57,966 nucleotides of DNA, taken from contig NZ_SPVG01000276.1 in assembly GCF_004614165.1 (NCBI RefSeq), positions 1 through 57,966 on the forward strand. The letters are read 5' to 3'. Positions 43,219 to 52,969 of this stretch are shown here, one piece after another (position 1 is the first letter of the stretch; every line of letters starts with the position of its first letter). This DNA is from Duganella callida (GTDB taxonomy: Bacteria > Pseudomonadota > Gammaproteobacteria > Burkholderiales > Burkholderiaceae_D). The position numbers and the translations under genes are program-made. Under the pieces are notes generated by a model that was given only the letters and a program-made list of their open reading frames with translations, did no database searches and was not told the DNA's origin.

Positions 43219-46200
43219 TCAGGAACCGTAAAGCGTGTAGTCGAAACCTTTGCCGATGATGCTGGCGACATTCGTGTGATTTTCATTGCTTTCGCTGAAG
43301 GCCACCAGTGCGTCCTCGCGGCTCAGGCTGCCGTGCAGCTGGTCCAGCCAGTGCGCCAGGCCGGCCGCCTCGGGATCGCGGTGCAACACGTTCTTGTATA
43401 ACAGCGTGACGAACCCGGTGTCGCTGGGGGCCGCGCCATAACGCTTGATGAACTCGTCGCTGGCGATGAAGTAGGCGGCCACCTGACTCAGGCTCATGCC
43501 CTTATCCATATTACTGATCCACAGACCCAGTCCGGCATTGTCGGGTGTGCGGTTGAAGGCGCTCTGGTACATGCGGTATGCCTGGCCGCCAGTGCCGTCG
43601 ACATCGAAGGCGCGCGCGGTATTGCTGAACAGCAGGCGCTCGACGTTGGTCAGCGTATCGGTCTTGCCGCTTTCGTAGCTGCGCACGGCGAGGCTGCCAT
43701 CGGTGTTGCGCGTGATGTCGTAATAGTACCAGGCCTGCTGGTAGAACACCGTATCGATCCCGGCGCCGCCATCCAGCGTGACGCCGCCGCCGCCGGGCAG
43801 ATAATCATTGCCGGCAGTGCCGCTGCCGACCGGCGGCGTCACTGTGAAGCTGAACGATAGCGACGCTGCAGCCGGATTGCCGGCCAGATCGACCACACTG
43901 CCCTGCGGCAGGTTCAGTAAATAGGTTGCGCCGGGAATCAGGTACGCATGCGGATCGAAGGTGACGGTGTTACCTGCCACCGCCACCTCGGTGGCATAAT
44001 TGCCTTTGACAACCGCTCCGGTGCTGTCGGTCAGCGTGATGCCGCTACCGATCATCACCGTTTCATCGAAGGTCAGTACGATCTTGGTAGCGGGCGAGGC
44101 GGTGGTCGAGCCGGCCGCCACGCTGCTGGCCAACAGCCGCGGCCCCGTGGTGTCCAGATTGGCCTGCACTTCCCGGACCGTGTATGTACCGATGCTGCCG
44201 GCCGTCACACCGTAGTTGTTGTGCACGTCCAGATAGAAATCGCCAGTGGTGCTGGCGACGTACTGGATGCGCGGATCGACACCGGCGCCGGCGTTGGTCG
44301 GAATCGCCGACGTGGCCAGGGCGCCGTTGTTGTCATTCATCAGCGTCAGCACGGCGCCGTTGGTGTCCAGGGTGCCGCCGCCGCTGTACTTGCCTTGCAA
44401 ATCGAATACATACGTCCTGCCCGCATCCAGATGCACCTTGATCCAGTCATGGTCGTCACTGACGTGCAGCGTCCCATGTGCCGGTCGGTTCGGGTCGATG
44501 GCGGCGCTGGTGGCCGAGGTGGCGGCGTAATCGTCGATACCGGCGGCACTGACCTTCAAGGTATAAGCGCCGGTGACGTTCCAGGAAGAAAAGCTCAGGT
44601 AATAGTCACCGCCCTGGGTGGCGTCGAACACGCCATAGATCTTGTCGTAGCTGCCGCTGCCAGTGCGCAGGGCGACGCCGGACTGGCCATCGCTGATGCT
44701 CAGATTGCCGTAACTGCGCAGGCTGCCGTTCTCCGGATCGGGCGTCAGCTCGACGATGTAGCTCATGCCGGCAACCGTACCGAGCTTGAAGACATCCATG
44801 TCGGTGGGCAACTCCAGAGCGCCCTTCAGGGATACGCCGGCCTGGATGACGCTGGCATGCGCCTTGTCGCTGCCGTAATCGTCCGGTGTGCCCAGCTGCG
44901 CTTTCACCGTATAGCTGCCGCTATTGCCTGGGGCCGACACTTCCACGTAATAGGTGCCGCGCGCCGCCGCCTTGTAATCCAGTATGCCTGCGGTGGCGGA
45001 GTACGAGGCCGAACTGGTGGCCAGCAACTTGCCGCTGCTGTCGTACAGCTTCAGGTAGACGTTGGGGTAGTAGCTGAGCGTGCCACCCTTCTCGTTGCTG
45101 CCGTCCAGCTTGAACCAGTAATAGCCGCCGGCATTCAGGGTCACGGCGAACCAGTCGCGGTCCCCCCCACCGGCCTCCAGCGCGCCAGTGGCCGAGCCGC
45201 CCACCGCCAGACGACCGGCGCCGGCCGCGTTGGCGGCGTAATCATCCTGCGGCGCGCTGGCCGTCAGGGTATATGCGATGGCAGTATCGGTGGCATAAGT
45301 GTAGCTGGCGGAAATGTAATAACTGCCAGTCTTGCCCGGCGTATAACTGTAGGATTTGCTGCCGTAACTCAGCGATGTCAGAATGGCGCCGGCGCTGTCG
45401 CTTAACTGGCTGGACAGCGTCAGCTGGCTGGTGGCGTTGGCCAGTTCAAACAGATAAGTGACGCCGGCCTGCAAATCCAGCTTGAACATGTCCACGTCGG
45501 ACGATGCCTGCACGCGGCCGCTGACCGGCGCATTCAGATCCAGTGTGGTGGCGGTATCGCGCGTACCGCCGAAATCATCCGGTTCACCGGCCGATGCCAG
45601 TAACGTATAGCCGGGCCGCGCGGTGCTGCTGCCGCTGACGTCGACGCTGTAGAGGCCGGAGACCGTGGCCTGATAGCGGAAGGTCGGCGTATCGGCACCG
45701 CCGTAGTAGGACGAGGTCGCTACCGGGTAACCGGTGTCGGGATCGCGCAAGGCGAGGGTAAACGTGCCGGCGCCCGATGGCCGCAAGCTCAGCGTATAAA
45801 TCTGGCCGGCTTCGAGGTAGATCTTGAAGCGATCGACATCGCCGTTATAGTCGATGACCCCATACGCCTGGCCGCCGGCGGACAACTGCCCGGTGGTGCT
45901 GTTGTTGTCGGCATAATCGTCGGTGATGACCTGCAGGGTCTGTGTGTAGGCGCCAAGGCGGCCACTGGCGCTCACCGCCAGGTAATAGTCGCCGCTCTCG
46001 GCAACCTTGAACGGATCGTTGGTGACGAACGCCCTGATCCCGCCGGCGCCGTCATACACGGTGCGGTAGGCCCCACCGTTCGCGGCGGCCACGCCGCCGG
46101 CGTCGAACACAATGATCTGGCCCTTCTCCGCATGAAACTTGAACCAGTCAACATCGTTGACCTGCTCAAATACGGCCGCGCTGGCGACGCCGGACTGCAG

Positions 46201-46614
46201 GGTGGCGCGGGTGCTGCTGTTGTCGCTGTAATCGTCCGCCGCCGGAGTGCGAGCGCGCAGCGTATAGCTGCCCAGCGCACTGTACGCGGAAGCCACAACA
46301 AAAAAATCGCCGCTCACCGCCGCGGTGAATTGCAGCGTGCCCATGCTATCGGCGGCATAACCGGAGTACAGCGTGCCGCTGCCGTAAGGATTGTTGCCCT
46401 TGCTGTCCATCAGGGTGAAATAAAATGATCCGTCCGCTGGCAGCGTGCCGTCGCCGCTGGCCGCACCGCTCAGGGTCAGGATATAGGTCGCCCCCGCCTT
46501 GAGCGAGAGCTTGAACCAATCACTGTCATAGGCGGTTTCAAACTCCCCGCGGGCGCTGCCGCCCACGCCGAGTCTGCCGGTGGTGGCTATGGTGGCGCTG
46601 TAGTCGTCGGCCAT
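43219..46614 (-). CDS. PPC-repeat/Ig-like/DUF4214 protein, copy A
   Basis: 1131 residues. Seven PPC-type beta domains each open with a DDY or DDF motif (near residues 3, 126, 230, 340, 455, 570 and 695), followed by an Ig-like (Big_5) domain (TGPRLLASSVAAGST, KIVLTFDETVM), an RTX-like bridge (GTAGNDYL, LDGGAGIDTVFY) and a C-terminal DUF4214 domain (AYRMYQSAFNRTPDNAGLGL). No signal peptide: the first repeat begins at residue 2. The RTX-like bridge hints at type I export, which is inferred. Starts 3 nt after copy B and is similar along its whole length, so it arose by tandem duplication. Confidence 0.8.
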   Translation of the reverse strand: MADDYSATIATTGRLGVGGSARGEFETAYDSDWFKLSLKAGATYILTLSGAASGDGTLPADGSFYFTLMDSKGNNPYGSGTLYSGYAADSMGTLQFTAAVSGDFFVVASAYSALGSYTLRARTPAADDYSDNSSTRATLQSGVASAAVFEQVNDVDWFKFHAEKGQIIVFDAGGVAAANGGAYRTVYDGAGGIRAFVTNDPFKVAESGDYYLAVSASGRLGAYTQTLQVITDDYADNNSTTGQLSAGGQAYGVIDYNGDVDRFKIYLEAGQIYTLSLRPSGAGTFTLALRDPDTGYPVATSSYYGGADTPTFRYQATVSGLYSVDVSGSSTARPGYTLLASAGEPDDFGGTRDTATTLDLNAPVSGRVQASSDVDMFKLDLQAGVTYLFELANATSQLTLSSQLSDSAGAILTSLSYGSKSYSYTPGKTGSYYISASYTYATDTAIAYTLTASAPQDDYAANAAGAGRLAVGGSATGALEAGGGDRDWFAVTLNAGGYYWFKLDGSNEKGGTLSYYPNVYLKLYDSSGKLLATSSASYSATAGILDYKAAARGTYYVEVSAPGNSGSYTVKAQLGTPDDYGSDKAHASVIQAGVSLKGALELPTDMDVFKLGTVAGMSYIVELTPDPENGSLRSYGNLSISDGQSGVALRTGSGSYDKIYGVFDATQGGDYYLSFSSWNVTGAYTLKVSAAGIDDYAATSATSAAIDPNRPAHGTLHVSDDHDWIKVHLDAGRTYVFDLQGKYSGGGTLDTNGAVLTLMNDNNGALATSAIPTNAGAGVDPRIQYVASTTGDFYLDVHNNYGVTAGSIGTYTVREVQANLDTTGPRLLASSVAAGSTTASPATKIVLTFDETVMIGSGITLTDSTGAVVKGNYATEVAVAGNTVTFDPHAYLIPGATYLLNLPQGSVVDLAGNPAAASLSFSFTVTPPVGSGTAGNDYLPGGGGVTLDGGAGIDTVFYQQAWYYYDITRNTDGSLAVRSYESGKTDTLTNVERLLFSNTARAFDVDGTGGQAYRMYQSAFNRTPDNAGLGLWISNMDKGMSLSQVAAYFIASDEFIKRYGAAPSDTGFVTLLYKNVLHRDPEAAGLAHWLDQLHGSLSREDALVAFSESNENHTNVASIIGKGFDYTLYGS

Positions 46615-46617
46615 GGG

Positions 46618-49600
46618 TCAGGTTCCGTAAGGTGTGTAATTGAAGCCATTGCCGATGATGGTGGCGACATTGGCGTGGTTTTCCGCGCTTTCGCTGAAGG
46701 CCACCAGCGTGTCAGCGCGGCTCAGGCCGCCGTGCAGCTGGTCCAGCCAGTGCGCCAGGCCGGCCGCCTCGGGCGCGCGGTGCAGCACGTTCTTGTACAG
46801 CAGCGTGACAAAATCGGTGTCGCTGGGCGCCGCGCCATAGCGCTGGCGGAACTCGTCGCTGGCGATGAAGTAGCCGGCCACCTGGTTCAGGCTCATGCCC
46901 TGGTCCATGTTGCTGATCCACAGGCCCAGGCCGGCGTTGTCGGGCGTGCGGTTGAAGGCGCTCTGATACATGCGGTAAGCCTGGCCGCCGACGCCCTCGA
47001 TGTCCAGCGCCCGCGCGCCATCGCTGAACTGCAAGCGTTCGATATTGGTCAGGTGGTCGGTGGCGCCGCTGACGTTGTGATGCACCGCGACGCTGCCGTC
47101 GGCATTGCGCGTGGTGGTGAACCGCGATGCCGCCTGATCGTAATATACGGTGTCGACACCGGCGCCGCCGTCCAGGCTGACGCTGCCGCCACCGAGGAAA
47201 TAGTCATTCCCCACCGTGCCGCTGCCGACCGGCGCCACCACCGTGAAGCCGAGGCTCCGTGGCGCGGCCGCATTGCCGGCCAGGTCGAGCACGCTGCCTT
47301 GCGGCAGATTCAGGATGTAGCTTTTGCCCGGGGTCAGATAGGCGTGCGGATCGAAGGTGATGGTGTTCCCCGCCACCACGATCTGGGCGCCGGCATTGCC
47401 TGCCACCACCACGCCGGCGCTATCGGTCAGCGTGATCGGGCCGCCCGCCATGACCGTTTCATCGAAGGTCAGCACGATCTTGCCGACCGGCGCGACCCCG
47501 GTGGCGCCAGCCGCCACGCTGCTCGCCAGCAAGCGGGGGCCGCTCGTGTCGAGGTTGGTCTGCACGGCGGACAGCGTATAGGTGCCAACGCTGTCGACGC
47601 TGGCGCCGTAGTTGTTGTGCACGTCCAGGTAGAAGTCGCCGGTGACGCTGGCCACGTATTTGATGCGCGGATCGCTGCCGCCGCCGCCGCCGGGAATGCT
47701 GGCGGTGGCGACGCTGCCGCCGCCGGCGTTCAGCAAGCTGAAACTGGCAAGCGCCGTGTCCAGCGTGCCGCCGCCGCTGTAGCGGCCCTGCAGATCGAAC
47801 ACGTAGGTGCGGCCCGCATCGAGGTGGACCTTGATCCAGTCGCGGTCGTCGCTGACGTGCAGCGCGCCCTGCAGCGGCCGGGCGATCTCCAGCACGCCGC
47901 GCGTGCCGGTGTTGGCCGCATAATCGTCCGCGCCGCCCGGGCGCACGGACAGGGTGTAACCGGTGTTGACCTGGTAGTAGGAAGAACTCTGGATATCCAG
48001 GTAATAATCCCCGCCCTGATCGGCGTCGAACACGCCATAGGTCTTGTTGCCTGAACTGCCGAGGATGCGGAAATTCACGCCGAACTGCCGGCTGTCGCTG
48101 ACGTCGACGGCGCCGGCGTAGGCGCTGCTGCCGTCGCTGGTGGCGTCGGGTGTCAGCTCGACGATATAGCTCATGCCCGCAACTGTGTTCAGCTTGAACA
48201 CGTCCTTGTCACCGCTCATTTGCAGCGCGCCCTTGAGCGGGACGCCAGCCACGATGGCGGCGGCGTGGCTGGCGTCGTTGCCGTAGTCGTCCGGAACGCC
48301 GAGCTGCGCCTTGACGGTATAGCTGCCGCTGCCACCCGAGGTGGATACGTCCAGGTAATACACGCCGCGCGCGGGCGCCTTGAAGTCCAGCGTGGCCGCG
48401 GTGGCCGAGCCCGGATCGAGGTCCGTTGCGGCCACGACCTTGCCACTGGCGTCCATCAGCCGCAAGTTACCGGAGGACAGCGTGCCGCCGTTTTCGTGCT
48501 CGCCTGCCAGTGTGAACCAGTAATAACCGTCCGCGTCCAGCGTGGCGGCGAACCAGTCGCGGTCTCCGGCGGATTCCAATGTCCCCTTTTTCGTGCCCCC
48601 CACCAGCAAGCGGCCGGCGCCGCTGACATTGGCGGCATAATCGTCCTCCGCCTTGCTGGCCGTCAGCGTGTAGGGCAAGTCGCCGGGAAACGCCCGGTAG
48701 TTGTAATCGGTGGCCAGGTAATAACTGCCATCCTGGCTCGGCGTATAGCTGTAGGACTTGTCGCCGTAGAACCAGCTGGATACGCTGGCGCCTTTGTTGT
48801 CGTACAACGAGATGTAGATTGCGGCCTTGCCCGCGTCCAGCGCAAAGCTGTAGGTGATGCCCGCTTTCAGGTCCAGCTTGAACATGTCCACATCACGCAC
48901 CGACTGCAAGTGGCCGGTGAGTGGGACATCCAGCGGCAGCGCGCCGGCCGTCTCGCGCGTGCCGCCAAAGTCGTCCGCCACGCCGGTCGACGCGGACAGC
49001 ACGTAGGAAGGCCGGTTGCTCACGGTACCGCTGACGCCGACGCCATACACACCGGTCTGGGTGGCCAGGTAGTACACCTCCAGCGTACCGTCAGCGGCCG
49101 GATTGAAGTCCAAAAGCGCATAATCGTTGCCGGGCTCGTAAACCGCCAGACTGATGCCGCTGGTGTCATTGCTGGACAAGCGCAAATTCAGCTTATAAAC
49201 CTGGCCAGCTTCCATCTGCATCAGGAAGCGGTCGTTATCGCCGTAAAAATCCAGCGTGCCCGACACCTGCGAACCGGCGGCCAGCTGGCCGGTCGTGGTC
49301 TTGTCGCCCGCGTAGTCGTCCGTTATAAGCTGCATGGTTTGCGTGTACGCGCCCAGGCGGCTGTTTGCCTTGACCGATAAAAAGTAGTCCCCGCTCTGGG
49401 TCACCACGAATGGCCCGTTGGTGACATTGGCCTGCAACACGCCGGCGGCATCGTACACGGCGCGCGCGGCATTGTTGCCGTGCCAGAGGCCCGCCACGCC
49501 GTCGGCATCGAACGTGATGAGCTGCCCTTTCTCGGCGTGAAAGCGGAACCAGTCGGTGTCGGCCGCGCTCTCGAACACGGCGGACGTGGCCACGCCGGCC

Positions 49601-50016
49601 TGCAGCGTGCCGGTGGTGCGGGCATTATCGGCAAAGTCGTCCGGCGCCGGCGTGGTGACGCTGACCGTATAGCTGCCGAGGCTATTGCCATTGTTGGATA
49701 CGGAAAAAAAATAGTCTCCGCCCACGGAGGGCATGAACTGCGCCACCGCGCTGTTGCCATCCGCATACATGCTGAAGAAATCGCCGAAGGTCGCGTTGCC
49801 CTTGCCATCATTCACATTCAGATACGCGCCGGCCGTGCCGGCAAAGGTACCATCGCCGCTGGCCGCGCCGCGTAGCGTGAATATGTAGTTGACGCCGGCC
49901 TTGAGCGAAATCCTGAACCAGTCGCCGTCATAACTGGTGTCGAACTCACCGCTGGCGCTGCCGCCGACAGTCAGCCGGCCGGTAGTGGAAATGTTCGCGC
50001 TATAGTCGTCCGCCAT
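46618..50016 (-). CDS. PPC-repeat/Ig-like/DUF4214 protein, copy B
   Basis: 1132 residues, same order of domains as copy A: seven DDY/DDF repeats, the Big_5-like segment (TSGPRLLASSVAAGATGVAP), the RTX-like bridge (GTVGNDYFLGGGSVSLDGG) and DUF4214. The C termini of A and B differ in only about one residue in seven by eye; inner repeats differ more. First gene of a two-gene unit whose promoter must lie in 50017-50156, an AT-rich spacer for this genome. Probable large adhesive or matrix protein; family of unknown role. Confidence 0.8.
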   Translation of the reverse strand: MADDYSANISTTGRLTVGGSASGEFDTSYDGDWFRISLKAGVNYIFTLRGAASGDGTFAGTAGAYLNVNDGKGNATFGDFFSMYADGNSAVAQFMPSVGGDYFFSVSNNGNSLGSYTVSVTTPAPDDFADNARTTGTLQAGVATSAVFESAADTDWFRFHAEKGQLITFDADGVAGLWHGNNAARAVYDAAGVLQANVTNGPFVVTQSGDYFLSVKANSRLGAYTQTMQLITDDYAGDKTTTGQLAAGSQVSGTLDFYGDNDRFLMQMEAGQVYKLNLRLSSNDTSGISLAVYEPGNDYALLDFNPAADGTLEVYYLATQTGVYGVGVSGTVSNRPSYVLSASTGVADDFGGTRETAGALPLDVPLTGHLQSVRDVDMFKLDLKAGITYSFALDAGKAAIYISLYDNKGASVSSWFYGDKSYSYTPSQDGSYYLATDYNYRAFPGDLPYTLTASKAEDDYAANVSGAGRLLVGGTKKGTLESAGDRDWFAATLDADGYYWFTLAGEHENGGTLSSGNLRLMDASGKVVAATDLDPGSATAATLDFKAPARGVYYLDVSTSGGSGSYTVKAQLGVPDDYGNDASHAAAIVAGVPLKGALQMSGDKDVFKLNTVAGMSYIVELTPDATSDGSSAYAGAVDVSDSRQFGVNFRILGSSGNKTYGVFDADQGGDYYLDIQSSSYYQVNTGYTLSVRPGGADDYAANTGTRGVLEIARPLQGALHVSDDRDWIKVHLDAGRTYVFDLQGRYSGGGTLDTALASFSLLNAGGGSVATASIPGGGGGSDPRIKYVASVTGDFYLDVHNNYGASVDSVGTYTLSAVQTNLDTSGPRLLASSVAAGATGVAPVGKIVLTFDETVMAGGPITLTDSAGVVVAGNAGAQIVVAGNTITFDPHAYLTPGKSYILNLPQGSVLDLAGNAAAPRSLGFTVVAPVGSGTVGNDYFLGGGSVSLDGGAGVDTVYYDQAASRFTTTRNADGSVAVHHNVSGATDHLTNIERLQFSDGARALDIEGVGGQAYRMYQSAFNRTPDNAGLGLWISNMDQGMSLNQVAGYFIASDEFRQRYGAAPSDTDFVTLLYKNVLHRAPEAAGLAHWLDQLHGGLSRADTLVAFSESAENHANVATIIGNGFNYTPYGT

Positions 50017-50156
50017 ATTTGGTGATAATTAAATCTTTACTTTAATTTACACATGATATCAACGTTGCTGAACAGTAAACCTATCGAATACTCACGGCGC
50101 TGGAATTAATGTCAAGGTGAACGACGGCGCACGTGGCGCGCGGGCTGGCTGAACAT

Positions 50157-51434
50157 TCAGACCGCCAGCGTGTCGGCCCAGATGTTGCGCGCCCAGTTCA
50201 GCGCATATTCGCCTTCCAGCGGGCTGGGGCCGGAGGAGACGCCGCCGGAGCCGGACACCACCAGCAGCGTCTTCTTGTCCGCATCGTAGGCATGGACCGA
50301 GGCGACGTGAATCACCTCGTGGTCGGAGACGAAGCTGTAGCAGGTGTTGGTCAGCATCGGCTGGGCACCGGGCGCGCGGCCGCCGAGCAGGTCCACCACG
50401 GCCGCCGCGCACACCTTGGCGTGCTGGTTGGCCATGTGCGCGGACTTGGGCATCAGCGGCGCGACGGCGATGGCGTCGCCGAGCACGTGGATGTTGTTCG
50501 CCTGCGTCGATTCAAAGGTCAGGAAATCGACCGCGCACCAGCGCGCGTTGGCGTTGGCCAGTCCGCTGCGCACGGCGATGCTGCCGGCGCGCTGCGGCGG
50601 AATCACGTTCAGCACATCGGCCCGCACCTGGTCGCCCAGCTCGGAGATGGCGCTGCGGCTGGCCGCATCCACGTCGGCGGTGCGGAAGGCCGGACGGTAT
50701 TCGATGATGCCGCCATAGCGCTCCTTCCACACCTTCTTGAACAGCGGCCCTTTGGACACCACGTCGTCATTGGCATCGAGGATCAGGACTTTCGATTTGG
50801 GCTTGTGGCGGCTGAAGTAAAAAGCCACCTGCGAAGCGCGCTCGTATGGGCCGGGCGGGCAACGGTAAGGCGCGGGCGGGACGGTCATGGCATACACACC
50901 GCCGTCCGGCATGGCTTCCAGCTGCGCGCGCAGCGCGGTGGTCTGGGCACCGGCCTTCCAGGCATGCAGAATGCTGTCCTGCGCGCCCGGTTTGAGCATG
51001 CCTGGCAGTTCGCCCCACATGAAATCGACACCCGGCGAGACGATCAGGCGGTCGTAGCTCAGGGTCTGACCGCCGGCCAGCGCCAGCGTGCGTTTATCGG
51101 CGTCGATGGCGCTGACGGTATCGCGCACGATGCGCACGCCATGCTTGCCGGCCAGCGCATCGATCGACATGGTGAGCTCGCCGATCCGGCGCGAGCCGCC
51201 CAGCACCAGGTTGGACAGCGGGCAGGAAATGAAGCTGGCATTCGGTTCGATCAGCGTGACGTCGATGCGGTTGTCGCTCCACATGCGCACGTAACGGGCG
51301 GCGGTAGCGCCGCCATAGCCGCCGCCGATGACGACGACTTGCGGCCTGGCCTGGCCGGCGATGCTGGCGCAACCGGCCAGCGACGCGGCCACGGCGCCCG
51401 CGCCGGCGGCCTGGATGAATTGACGGCGTTGCAT
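50157..51434 (-). CDS. sulfide dehydrogenase-like flavoprotein (FccB/SoxF)
   Basis: 425 residues. A Tat-type signal (RRQFIQAAGAGAVAASLAG) leads to an FAD domain with VVVIGGGYGGATAARYVR, the redox cysteine segments SCPLSNLVLGG and RCPPGPYER, and a C-terminal FCSD dimer domain. In flavocytochrome c sulfide dehydrogenase this subunit oxidises sulfide and passes electrons to a haem subunit; the cytochrome gene lies 9 nt upstream. Last gene of the eight-gene operon. Confidence 0.85.
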   Translation of the reverse strand: MQRRQFIQAAGAGAVAASLAGCASIAGQARPQVVVIGGGYGGATAARYVRMWSDNRIDVTLIEPNASFISCPLSNLVLGGSRRIGELTMSIDALAGKHGVRIVRDTVSAIDADKRTLALAGGQTLSYDRLIVSPGVDFMWGELPGMLKPGAQDSILHAWKAGAQTTALRAQLEAMPDGGVYAMTVPPAPYRCPPGPYERASQVAFYFSRHKPKSKVLILDANDDVVSKGPLFKKVWKERYGGIIEYRPAFRTADVDAASRSAISELGDQVRADVLNVIPPQRAGSIAVRSGLANANARWCAVDFLTFESTQANNIHVLGDAIAVAPLMPKSAHMANQHAKVCAAAVVDLLGGRAPGAQPMLTNTCYSFVSDHEVIHVASVHAYDADKKTLLVVSGSGGVSSGPSPLEGEYALNWARNIWADTLAV

Positions 51435-51443
51435 GCGGCCTCC

Positions 51444-51809
51444 CTATTTCTGCGCGGCGAAGTAGGCCGCCAGCAGTTCGATCTGTTCGTCGGTGTAGCC
51501 CTTGGCGATCTGCGTCATGATGGTCGATGGTCGCCTGCCGCTTTTAAACGCGTGCAGACTGGCCGACAGCGCCTGCCGCGACTGGCCGGCGAGGCGCGGC
51601 AGCGCACCCTCTTTCGTGTCGCCGTTGGTGCCGTGGCAGGCGACGCAGGTGGCGGCCAGACGTGCGCCTTTCGATATCTCGGGCGTCGCTGACGCCACCG
51701 GCGCCGGAGTGGCACCGCCCGCACCGTCTGCACCGACTGCGCCGGCCCGGCCACCCGCCGTCAGCGCGGCCGTCGCCGCCAGAATCACCAGAAACTTGGA
51801 CAACATCAT
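51444..51809 (-). CDS. monohaem cytochrome c (FccA/SoxE-like)
   Basis: 121 residues with a signal peptide and one haem site (CVACH), later Met-bearing segment RPSTIMTQIAKGYTD. Small class I cytochrome, the likely electron acceptor of the flavoprotein after it. A start one codon later (51806) is possible. Six nucleotides after soxA. Confidence 0.85.
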   Translation of the reverse strand: MMLSKFLVILAATAALTAGGRAGAVGADGAGGATPAPVASATPEISKGARLAATCVACHGTNGDTKEGALPRLAGQSRQALSASLHAFKSGRRPSTIMTQIAKGYTDEQIELLAAYFAAQK

Positions 51810-51815
51810 GCCTCC

Positions 51816-52646
51816 TCAAGGTCTCACTGCGGGTGTTTCGATCGTCATGCCCTGATCGCGCACGGCGAGCCAGGCTTCCAGGTCGGTCAATTCCTGCGCG
51901 CCCAGCGGCGGCGCTTCCGCGCGCACGCCGCTCATGCAGTTGCGCAGACGACGCTGCAAAGATCCCAGCGCCTGCCATTCCAGCCGGTAGATCGGATACG
52001 CCGCCGCATGCGCCTGCGGGATCGTGCTTCCCGCCAGCTTCCTGCCCGATTGCTGGTCGTGGCACTGCGCGCATGACAGATTCAGCTGGCCGATGCGCTG
52101 CCGGTACAGCTGTTGGCCGCGCGCGGCGGATGCCTTGGTGCCGGCATCCCGCGGCGGCGTCACCGGCATGCCGCGCGACTGCATGGCCACATAGGCTTCC
52201 ATGCCGAGCAAGTCCTCGCTCTCCAGCTTCCACGCGGCGGCTTGCTGTCTGCGCTCTCGGCACAGGTTGATGCGCCGACCGAGGTTGACCACCGCGCCGC
52301 TCTCCGTGTCGAACGCGGGAAAGCGCGCGGCGACACCGCGCATGCTGCTGCGCGCATCGCCATGACAGTCGGCGCAGGATTTGGCGCTGCCGCCGGCTTT
52401 GACGCGCCATTGCGCTTCGCCGCCGCTGATCCACAGCATGGCCGGATTCTGCGCATCGTCGCGCTGCATGGCCTGCGTGGCGGGGCTCATGAAATCGGCG
52501 CCCGAGCGGCGCTCGCCGGTTGGCAAGTCGGCACCTGCCGCCATCGCTGCGGCCGGCAGCGAACCGCTTGCGCTGGCGATCAAGGCCATGGTCGCGATGG
52601 CGGCTTTCGCCGCGACCGGCATTGCGGCGGTCATTGCGCATCTCAT
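51816..52646 (-). CDS. soxA: sulfur oxidation dihaem cytochrome SoxA
   Basis: 276 residues. Signal peptide, two haem sites (CADCH and CAQCH) and the conserved ligand-cysteine segment LRNCMSGVRAE. With SoxX it forms the c-type cytochrome that attaches sulfur substrate to the SoxY cysteine in the periplasm. Overlaps soxZ by 4 nt. Start choice uncertain among several N-terminal Met codons. Confidence 0.9.
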   Translation of the reverse strand: MRCAMTAAMPVAAKAAIATMALIASASGSLPAAAMAAGADLPTGERRSGADFMSPATQAMQRDDAQNPAMLWISGGEAQWRVKAGGSAKSCADCHGDARSSMRGVAARFPAFDTESGAVVNLGRRINLCRERRQQAAAWKLESEDLLGMEAYVAMQSRGMPVTPPRDAGTKASAARGQQLYRQRIGQLNLSCAQCHDQQSGRKLAGSTIPQAHAAAYPIYRLEWQALGSLQRRLRNCMSGVRAEAPPLGAQELTDLEAWLAVRDQGMTIETPAVRP

Positions 52647-52969
52647 GCCGCGCTCACCGTCAGGTTCATTTTTTCGGTATGGGCGAAGCCGTTGTCGCCC
52701 TCCCAGCTGAATTCCAGCGTGCCGCTCTCCGTGGCGACGGTGAAGAATGCGATGTAGGGATTGGCCGATATCGCTTGATGCAGTTCGCCGGCAAACACCT
52801 GTTCGCCGTTATAGCGGCAGGTGAAGCGGCGGATGATATCGCGCGGCAGCGGCTTGCCGTCGGCGCCGACGCGATAGCCGGTTTCCATCGGATGGCCGAT
52901 CAGCGCGCGGATTTCGATCACCTCGCCGCGTCTGGCGCTGGGCGGCATGTGGATCAGCGCGCGGGCCAT
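52643..52969 (-). CDS. soxZ: sulfur carrier complex subunit SoxZ
   Basis: 108 residues from the ATG at 52969, overlapping the soxY stop by one nucleotide. ARALIHMPPSARRGEVIEIR and the Ig-like strands with FSWEGDNGFAHTEK are typical. Partner of SoxY in the periplasmic carrier. Confidence 0.92.
   Translation of the reverse strand: MARALIHMPPSARRGEVIEIRALIGHPMETGYRVGADGKPLPRDIIRRFTCRYNGEQVFAGELHQAISANPYIAFFTVATESGTLEFSWEGDNGFAHTEKMNLTVSAA

Noticed and set aside
43219-50016. possible CRISPR or tandem DNA repeat in the giant genes
   Set aside because: The repetition is at protein-domain level (about 110 residues) with diverged DNA; there are no short identical repeats with regular spacers.
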